Of a DNA stretch of 64,000 bases, positions 56,120 through 64,000 are shown one piece after another. A program made the translations under genes and the position numbers. The DNA comes from Hydractinia symbiolongicarpus (lineage: Eukaryota > Cnidaria > Hydrozoa > Anthoathecata > Hydractiniidae), in the NCBI RefSeq assembly GCF_029227915.1, contig NC_079878.1, forward strand, positions 15,190,001 to 15,254,000. Reading direction: 5' to 3'. Within the stretch, counting starts at the first letter, position 1. The number at the start of each line of letters is the position of its first letter. The notes under the pieces are model-generated. The model worked only from the letters and a program-made list of their open reading frames with translations, was not told the DNA's origin and ran no database searches.

Positions 56120-56795
56120 AATTTATAGAAAGTTTATAACAATATTAGTTTTTAACAAAGCATAGAAAGTAGGATAAAAAAAAGAATTCATTTGAATAAA
56201 AAAAGAATCCTATTAACTATAAATTTAAAGTTTGAACAACTTACCTTATACTTTACTTCGTATACAAAGTATTAGTTGAGAAACTTCTCATTAAAACAAT
56301 TCCTTTTTATAATGAAGGACGCTCTCCATAGCAGAGTTAAGGTAGCAGCGAAAACGGAATTATTTCAAGTGGCACAATATAAATTAGACTGCAGAGTATT
56401 CATAATTAAATAACTATTCCTCAAGATAATCATTTCGCATATATTATCGTTATGATATATAAAAGAATTCAACGGAACAAATAGAGTGGAACGATATATA
56501 CCGTCACATAAATTCCATCAAATTCCCTATGGGAACGACACGTTCTTGTCTTGTGAGTAACAATAGAACAATACATTCCGCTTTTATAACAATGTTTTAA
56601 TAAGTTGTTAAAGAACACCAAGTTCCTTAAAAATGGTTCTTTTTTAAAAAATTGGAACATGTAAAGTATTTAATGTGTTTAGGGTGTAAGATAATCGCAC
56701 ATAGAATCACGGACCATTATAATTTCATACGCTATATAACCATAGGAGATTATTTTTGTTCCGCTACAGCATTCGTTTGTATTACTTAGCAGAAC
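56120..56795. promoter_or_regulatory. Divergent promoter region between recombinase copy 2 and helicase copy 3
   Basis: Same arrangement as at 48,148-48,823: TATATAA about 60 bases before the helicase ATG, and on minus a TATAAAAA, a short leader exon and an intron before the recombinase start. Confidence 0.55.
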
Positions 56796-59700
56796 ATGGC
56801 TAACAGGCAACTGCGAAGTGAAGTTTTGAAACGCGCCCTGAAGGCATGCATCGTCCAACCGGTAATAAGAAAATATCAGGTAGTAGCCGTTCGTGCGATG
56901 TGGGGAAGTGATGTTGATGCCCGCGAGGTCATTTGGGGCAAGAGAATGCAGATGGAGAACATATTGCTTAGCAACGAACAAGTATCCTGTTTTTTTTCTT
57001 GTATTACCTATATGGCCAGACCTCGTAAGAGAAAGTCGATGAGGAATGAAGGGGAGGAAGAAGAAGGAGCCGACTCTAGCAGTGAAGGTGATAACAGAAA
57101 CGGCGCAAATGCGCCTGAAACATTTCCTGGCATTTCTTTCTGGATCGCGTGCGACTTGCCAAACTGTACCTTAAGTCAATTTGAAACAAATTTGTCGAAG
57201 TCTTTTATGCAAGCCGGGTTGAATTTAACAACGTGCAATGCTATACAGACAAGAGGTAAATACTTGAACCTTTTAGTACTTGAAATACTGTCAATGTTTT
57301 TCGAATATTTTACGCCACATTTGATATTTGTAGGCAAAACCAGTGCATTGCAAGGATTCTCAGGATCGTTATACCAAGTCTTGAAAGACCACAATAGGGA
57401 AGAAGCAAAACGGATAGTTGAGATATCCCATCGCACAATGATTAGGAGTGCAGCTAGAGATGAAGGTGTTCAACTTGACCACGTTGCTGTAATGGAAAGC
57501 GAACAGTACTCGATGAAACCCTGTCAGTTAATTCTAACAAAAAATATTGATAAAGAGGTATATCAAGATGTAATTCGTGGTTTATCCGAAATCAGATTTA
57601 CATCGCTTGATTTAAAAGTAATTGATAAATCGGAAGGTAAGTTGCCACGAACAAATTTACTTACTTCTCCAATAATAAGACTAAGTTTTTTGTAGAAGTT
57701 AAAACATGTTTTTACATTGTTACACGCATAGGCACAGAAGTAACTATTCCCGTTAAGCCAACTAACAAACTTTGTCAATCCGTGGATATAGTTCGAAGGA
57801 TGATGGAGAGGAATAGCTTTGGGCTGTGCAATGGAGGTGTATACAAAAAAATAGGAGAAAGCAGATACACATACGTTTACTGTTGTTCGGTGAAAAGCTA
57901 TCTCTATCGCTCGTTGAAAAACAAAGCAATCGCCAACGAAATTACGCCAAATTTACGAGAGTTGGTATTTTTGCTGTCGGACGGCGAGTGCCAAATAATT
58001 GATCAAATAACTCTGGATTACAATTACATTGAATGCTTGCCAAATGGAGTTTGTTATAACATCGCCAAAAAATGTTTCGATGTCAAGCCAAATTTAAAGG
58101 GATCTCCCCGAGCATTCGTACGGTACTTTCATCGTGAGGGAAAAAATCCCGAACCAAAGCCATTTATAGAAGGTAATTGTTTTTACTTTTCTTTTAACGC
58201 GTTAAGAAAATGTGTTTTTTTTCTTTTAACGCGTTGTAACATATCAAGGTGGTAGTTGTAACGTGTTGTAACGTATTGTAACTTGTTGTAACGCATTGTC
58301 AGTGAAAAAAATGTTTTTTTTTATCTTTTAACGCGTTGTAACATATCAAGGTGGTAGTTGTAACGTGTTGTAACGTATTGTAACTTGTTGTAACGCATTG
58401 TCAGTGAAGAAAATGTTTTTTTTTATCTTTTAACGCGTTGTAACATATCAAAGTGGTAGTTGTAACGTGTTGTAACGTATTGTAACTTGTTGTAACGCAT
58501 TGTCAGTGAAGAAAATGTTTTTTTTTATCTTTTAACGCGTTGTAACATATCAAAGTGGTAGTTGTAACGTGTTGTAACGTATTGTAACTTGTTGTAACGC
58601 ATTGTCAGTGAAGAAAATGTTTTTTTTTATCTTTTAACGCGTTGTAACATATCAAGGTGGTAGTTGTAACGTGTTGTAACGTATTGTAACTTGTTGTAAC
58701 GCATTGTCAGTAAAAAAAAAACGCATTGTCAGTGAAGAAAATGTTTTTTTTTTATCTTTTAACGCGTTGTAACATATCAAGGTGGTAGTTGTAACGTGTT
58801 GTAACGTATTGTAACTTGTTGTAACGCATTGTCAGTAAAAAAAATGTTTTTTTTTATCCTTTAACGCGTTGTAACATATCAAGGTGGTAGTTGTAACGTG
58901 TTGTAACGTATTGTAACTTGTTGTAACGCATTGTCAGTGAAAAAAATGTTTTTTTTATCTTTTAACGCGTTGTAACATATCAAGGTGGTAGTTGTAACGT
59001 GTTGTAACGTATTGTAACTTGTTGTAACGCATTGTCAGTGAAGAAAATGTTTTTTTTTTATCTTTTAACGCGTTGTAACATATCAAGGTGGTAGTTGTAA
59101 CGTGTTGTAACGTATTGTAACTTGTTGTAACGCATTGTCAGTGAAAAAAATGTTTTTTTTTATCTTTTAACGCGTTGTAACATATCAAGGTGGTAGTTGT
59201 AACGTGTTGTAACGTATTGTAACTTGTTGTAACGCATTGTCAGTGAAGAAAATGTGTTTTTTTTCTTTTAACGCGTTGTAACATATCAAGGTGGTAGTTG
59301 TAACGTGTTGTAACGTATTGTAACTTGTTGTAACGTAGTTCTAAAAAAGGTGCACTGAACTACATTTGTAGGTGTCGAAAATAGCTTCCCAGATAGAAAT
59401 GTGCGGTTGCGTTTTTATCAAAAATGGTACCAAATTTTGCTCGCCGGTCAGTATCCCATGAAAGAAAAGAAATTGTTGCTGGTAGGTCCTCCTGATAGTG
59501 GAAAGACTAGTTGGTTTGCTCCATTTCAAGGTAATTAAATAAAGTTCGTGAAAACTTCTGACTTTTAGACGGCACTTACTGACATACATTTGTCCTTTTA
59601 GGCATTATTCCAGAAATGTACATTGCTGGCGTGGTTCGGGATGGTCGATTCTCAGGCCACCTGATAAATAGAAATACACAAGTCGTATTTATGGATGAAT

Positions 59701-61001
59701 GGACTAGCGACAGTCTATGTTGTGAAGATGCAAAAAGAATATTGCAAGGTAAGTCGATGTCGATGCAGTACATGAACATTTACTTTGAATAAAATGTGGC
59801 AATGTGCAGATGGGATACCACTTTCTCTTATAGGCGGCTTGGTTATGATCCCGCAAAAACACAAAGAACCGGCCCGTTTTCAATACAATTCGGGTTTTTT
59901 TATAACAACTAATATAATGCCGGACTTCGGAAATGGTGTAGATGGTGAGGCTATCCTGCGTCGTCTTGAAGTTTTCGAAACTAAGACACTTCGAGTGAAG
60001 GACAATAGCATAACAAGTAAGTATCTCATGAGAATAAATGATAACAATGGTGTAAATCAATATGCATAAAAATAAGTAATGACTTTTTTCCCGTAGAGTG
60101 GATGAGAATGCACTGCATGGAAATATTTGTGTACGTTGCCAGCCAGTTGAAAGACATCTCGCTTTTCACCAGCGAAACCAATGTTGCGAAGAAAAATCAA
60201 GTAGGCGCTGTGTACAACGACGTTGATTGCGATCCGTCGGTCTTCTTGGACGAAGAGCAAACATTGGAAGCATCTAGCAGTTGTCTAAGCACACGAGTTC
60301 AGATTGAGAATGCAGTTCCGCAAGAGGCTATCGACTATGCCATTATTGCGGCCGACGATAGGGATGGCATTTTGTACCATGCGCTTAACTTTGATCATGA
60401 ACTGTTTGACATAGAAAACAAGTTACACAGTGCTGAATATATGCGCAAAATGTACGAGATAGCCGCTGGGGCATGGGAGGAAATCTGCCCATTAATTAAT
60501 AACGATGAGACCTTGGTAGCATTCAAACGCCGTAAAAGGATCAACTGGCAGGGTAGTGACACGTTCTACGACACGTGGTTGCTTGCTACAAACTCCTGCC
60601 GCGATTGCTTCCCGACAAAAGAAATGAAGGAGCTCTACCCTGATTGGGCACAACTAATTGAGCAAGACGAAGACGAAGGAGAAGGTAGTAGCCACGACCG
60701 CGAAGAGAACGAGGAAGAAGAAGAGGAAACAAACGAAGAGGAGGAAGGTCATAGGGAAGAAGAAGAAACAGAAGAACATGAAATCAATGCTCAGTCGACA
60801 AAACCTGTTTCCACTGTTAAGCAAGAATATATGCCGTTTTGTCCAGCAAATAACAGTACTGCTTTTATAGACCTCGTGTCAGATGATGAAAGTGTTCCTG
60901 AAATTTCTTCAGTAAAATTAGAGCTATTTTCCGCAGATAATTCAACCACTTCTCTCGATTGTGGTGTTATCTGCATTAGTTCGGACGAAGAAGACAATTA
61001 A
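56796..61001 (+). CDS. SF3-helicase replication-type protein, copy 3
   Basis: Exons 56,796-57,636, 57,696-58,172, 59,372-59,530, 59,602-59,748, 59,834-60,016, 60,097-61,001. It shares the Asn and the AGAG|GTAAAT donor with copy 2. It has one private change noticed (Gly for Ala in SALQGFSG) and keeps the Cys of copy 1 in NSCRDCFPTKE. Helicase motifs and the SUMO-related tail are intact. Confidence 0.85.
58193..59336 (+). repeat. Iteron array A, 11 copies, copy 3
   Basis: Same unit and spacing; one irregular CAGTAAAAAAAAAACGCATT junction, shared in position with the first of those in copy 2. It lies within intron 58,173-59,371. Confidence 0.95.
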
Positions 61002-61094
61002 AAAAAAACTTTTTTGCGTTTTCCTTCCCTCATATCCCACCACATACTCCTTTTCTAAAGTGACATGCGAAAAGCGGTTTTCTCTACAGAAATA

Positions 61095-62256
61095 GGTTAC
61101 AAAGCGTTACAACGTGTTACAAGGCGTTACAATCAGCACGTCCATGCGTTACAAGGCGTTACAAGAATCACTCTAGCCATTTCCAAAAATTTCACAGTCA
61201 TTTTTTCATGGAAATAGGTTACAAAGCGTTACAACGTGTTACAAGGCGTTACAATCAGCATGTTCATGCGTTACAAGGCGTTACAAGAATCACTCTAGCC
61301 ATTTCCAAAAATTTCACAGTCATTTTTTCATGGAAATAGGTTACAAAGCGTTACAACGTGTTACAAGGCGTTACAATCAGCACGTCCATGCGTTACAAGG
61401 CGTTACAAGAATCACTCTAGCCATTTCCAAAAATTTCACAGTCATTTTTTCATGGAAATACGTTACAAAGCGTTACAACGTGTTACAAGGCGTTACAATC
61501 AGCATGTTCATGCGTTACAAGGCGTTACAAGAATCACTCTAGCCATTTCCAAAAATTTCACAGTCATTTTTTCATGGAAATAGGTTACAAAGCGTTACAA
61601 CGTGTTACAAGGCGTTACAATCAGCACGTCCATGCGTTACAAGGCGTTACAAGAATCACTCTAGCCATTTCCAAAAATTTCACAGTCATTTTTTCATGGA
61701 AATAGGTTACAAAGCGTTACAACGTGTTACAAGGCGTTACAATCAGCATGTTCATGCGTTACAAGGCGTTACAAGAATCACTCTAGCCATTTCCAAACAT
61801 TTCACAGTCATTTTTTCATGGAAATAGGTTACAAAGCGTTACAACGTGTTACAAGGCGTTACAATCAGCACTTCCATGCGTTACAAGGCGTTACAAGAAT
61901 CACTCTAGCCATTTCCAAAAATTTCACAGTCATTTTTTCATGGAAATAGGTTACAAAGCGTTACAACGTGTTACAAGGCGTTACAATCAGCACGTCCATG
62001 CGTTACAAGGCGTTACAAGAATCACTCTAGCCATTTCCAAAAATTTCACAGTCATTTTTTCATGGAAATAGGTTACAAAGCGTTACAACGTGTTACAAGG
62101 CGTTACAATCAGCACGTCCATGCGTTACAAGGCGTTACAAGAATCACTCTAGCCATTTCCAAAAAATTCACAGTCATTTTTTCATGGAAATAGGTTACAA
62201 AGCGTTACAACGTGTTACAAGGCGTTACAATCAGCATGTTCATGCGTTACAAGGCG
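61095..62256 (+). repeat. Iteron array B, 10 copies, copy 3
   Basis: Same copy number and variant order as in copy 1, including the CACTTCC variant in copy 7 and AAACATTTC in copy 6. One private change is AAATACGTTAC in copy 4. Confidence 0.95.
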
Positions 62257-62478
62257 TTTGTTTGCCTATCAGATGATGAAGTTTTCCTAACTATACCGAT
62301 AGCGGCTTTGAAGGGAGAACCAAGTTTTTGCGAACCGCCTTCACACACGAGGGTACTTAATACACCAGATTATTGGCCAAATCGTAAGAGGAAAAAAAGC
62401 CTTTATGTGTACGCCAGTTTTGACTGTAACAAAGTTAAAAGACTATTTGAATATTCTGGTTTTCAAAAATCTTTGTAA
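62212..62478 (+). CDS. Short ORF after array B, copy 3
   Basis: As in copy 1, with Ser for Gly in VYASFDCNK. Low-confidence coding call; possible alternative last helicase exon. Confidence 0.35.
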   Translation: MLQGVTISMFMRYKAFVCLSDDEVFLTIPIAALKGEPSFCEPPSHTRVLNTPDYWPNRKRKKSLYVYASFDCNKVKRLFEYSGFQKSL

Positions 62479-62516
62479 ATTTACAAAGTTATTTTTATTA
62501 TAAATACAATTTAAAC

Positions 62517-64000
62517 TTATATAAATTGTTTTGTCTTCGCTCTAACCGCCAATGTACTAGCTTTACGGCTACAATGAAAGGAGTAGTTAGGATCTGCGAG
62601 AATGGAAGTCCATTTTGCATTGCCATATTTTTGTAGCCCAGCTTGTAAAAACTTGTCCTCCATGGCACTAAAACTAACTTTTTTCTGTCTCGTTTGAACA
62701 GGTGTTTCGTGTTCCAAAGTACTTCCAGACGTTTTCACATTTTTGGTGTTACTATTGATTTCGCTTACAGTTAAAGTACACGTTGTTTGATCTCGTAATT
62801 TATCCATACATAACCTGGCTTTTGCAGCTATATTGCGCGATTCAGTCTTCTGGTAATGAACTTTAGCTACCTGCGACGTGTGTTTTTGATCTTGAGAAAG
62901 AATTGCTTGTTCTTTTGTTTCTAAGTGTGCAACACTTTCGGTTTCGATGATTTGCCTATATCGTGTAGGATTTATATACTTACCAATTGCTTGATAAACA
63001 ATTCTACCGAATACGTCCGAAATACGCGTCAACTGCTTACCATTTCGACACACTAGTAGATAATCGTTGGTGGGGTTCAATCTTCGTCGTACATTGTCAA
63101 TGTATTCGTTTATTAGTGTGAGTACATCTATGGAAAAATAAAGAGAGTCAAATCCGTATTTCTCCGCAGTTTTAAAGACATTCTGATCTATAAAACCATC
63201 CTCTTTCACGCCTTTAATCATTGTTACTGTAAGAGTTTGATACGTCATGGGTCTTGAAGCCTTCACCATTAAAAATAATACAGCTACTATGAAGGAAGTC
63301 GAAAATGATAAATCGTGTGCTGCGACACATGCACTTGCGTTTTTAGCATTTAACACAATTTGTTTATATTTTTCACTATGGTATGGTATCACCTTTTGTA
63401 AATCATATAGTGTTGCCCAACAGTCTATACTGTTTAGATATTCAACACTTAAGATACACTTCCATTCAGCTTTCATTTTACGAAGGAGGAATTTCTTAAC
63501 ACGGTGCAAATAAATCTCTGCAGCAACAAATACCGACAAATTTTTTTCAGTCGTACCTGCGCTTCGTCTGTAATCAAGCATGTGCCCAATAGCATTCATG
63601 TAGCCAATTATTCCTGAGACGCCAACCTTCCATTGGTCTCTCAAAAAATCTACGAAATCAGAAAGCATATTAATAGAGCCAACACAGTAGTCGATAACAG
63701 GGAATGGTACTTCCCATACCGAAGGAGAATCCTCGCAGCAATATTTGGCATACTTTAAAACTTTACAAGTTATTTGATCGGCCTGAGAATGATCTTTACC
63801 ACCACCACCTGGACTTTTTAACCATGTCCTAAATGCAACTGCCAAATTACATGTTTTAGCAAAAGACGGCATTGAAAATGTGGAGGCGCGCTTTCTTTGG
63901 GGATCTTTTATGCGATTTCTCGTACTGAAGTGGGGAAGTACTTCGTCGATATTCGGTCTTTTATCGAAATAATAAAACCATCCATGACGGTTATAGACAT
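62517..64000 (-). CDS. Zinc finger + tyrosine recombinase-like + Myb protein, copy 3 (partial at window edge)
   Basis: The minus-strand frame is open from the window end to the stop at 62,517, so the zinc-finger end lies partly outside. One amino-acid change was noticed against copies 1 and 2 (Val for Phe in KVGVSGIIG) and one silent change. The recombinase-like core and Myb domain are intact. Confidence 0.75.
   Translation of the reverse strand, partial: VYNRHGWFYYFDKRPNIDEVLPHFSTRNRIKDPQRKRASTFSMPSFAKTCNLAVAFRTWLKSPGGGGKDHSQADQITCKVLKYAKYCCEDSPSVWEVPFPVIDYCVGSINMLSDFVDFLRDQWKVGVSGIIGYMNAIGHMLDYRRSAGTTEKNLSVFVAAEIYLHRVKKFLLRKMKAEWKCILSVEYLNSIDCWATLYDLQKVIPYHSEKYKQIVLNAKNASACVAAHDLSFSTSFIVAVLFLMVKASRPMTYQTLTVTMIKGVKEDGFIDQNVFKTAEKYGFDSLYFSIDVLTLINEYIDNVRRRLNPTNDYLLVCRNGKQLTRISDVFGRIVYQAIGKYINPTRYRQIIETESVAHLETKEQAILSQDQKHTSQVAKVHYQKTESRNIAAKARLCMDKLRDQTTCTLTVSEINSNTKNVKTSGSTLEHETPVQTRQKKVSFSAMEDKFLQAGLQKYGNAKWTSILADPNYSFHCSRKASTLAVRAKTKQFI

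Larger units (their letters stand above)
40612..64000. mobile_element. Tandem array of about 8-kb helicase/recombinase units (2 full, 1 partial)
   Basis: Three direct copies: 40,612-48,765, 48,766-56,737 and 56,738 to the window end. Outside the minisatellites only about nine substitutions were noticed across all copies. Length differences come almost entirely from minisatellite copy number (intronic array 12, 17 and 11 copies; 3' array 10, 4 and 10). Each unit holds a plus-strand SF3 helicase gene, a minus-strand zinc-finger/tyrosine-recombinase/Myb gene and two iteron arrays. No terminal inverted repeats or long terminal repeats were seen, as expected for circular or recombinase-mobilised DNA. 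Alternatives: segmental tandem duplication of a host locus, or an assembly product of a circular molecule. Confidence 0.85.

Noticed and set aside
59704-60060. 118-codon minus-strand ORF opposite helicase exons 4-5, in all three copies
   Set aside because: Crosses conserved plus-strand splice sites and overlaps the motif C exon; a shadow.

Overview
The window is AT-rich animal nuclear DNA with GT-AG introns, long gene-poor stretches and a dense layer of mobile elements. The Polinton and Helitron types present, the TA-flanked MITEs and a zinc-finger/tyrosine-recombinase/Myb protein of a kind I associate with cnidarian genomes suggest an early-branching metazoan, most likely a cnidarian. That assignment is inference; nothing here settles the species.

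Layout. 1-8.8 kb: no convincing gene; a 0.66-kb MITE with perfect inverted ends (84-745) and a tiny MITE near 3.6 kb. 8.8-12.5 kb: one probable host gene, a large disordered Ser/Arg-rich exon spliced in frame to a second exon. 12.5-19.5 kb: gene-poor, with a decayed Tigger/pogo-like element and a TIR element with a TAAC direct repeat. 19.5-32.3 kb: a decayed Helitron on the minus strand, split by about 9.0 kb of Polinton/Maverick-like DNA (22,900-31,902). The two Helitron halves line up in frame across a shared CCGGA. 32.3-40.6 kb: non-coding repeats, including a 1.85-kb TIR element with a 9-bp direct repeat that carries a tRNA-like sequence and a small spliced ORF, then a 76-bp minisatellite and a microsatellite.

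40.6-64.0 kb is the most interesting part: three head-to-tail, almost identical copies of a unit of about 8 kb (the third runs off the window). Each unit encodes (a) a multi-exon protein of about 900 residues with a superfamily 3 helicase core and an acidic tail carrying SUMO-site and SUMO-interaction motifs; (b) an oppositely oriented protein with an N-terminal zinc finger, a tyrosine-recombinase-like core and a C-terminal telobox-like Myb domain; and (c) two minisatellites, one inside a helicase intron and one 3' of the gene. Both minisatellites are built from the same 7-mer (TTGTAAC, or its complement GTTACAA) with the same 10- and 22-bp spacing, in opposite orientations. A replicative helicase, an integrase-like enzyme and helically phased iterons together look like a self-replicating, integrating element. 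I know of no described transposon class with this composition. Working hypothesis: the helicase protein (or the Myb domain) binds the iterons as an origin, the recombinase inserts or resolves circular copies, and the tandem array reflects integration of multimers or recombination between copies.
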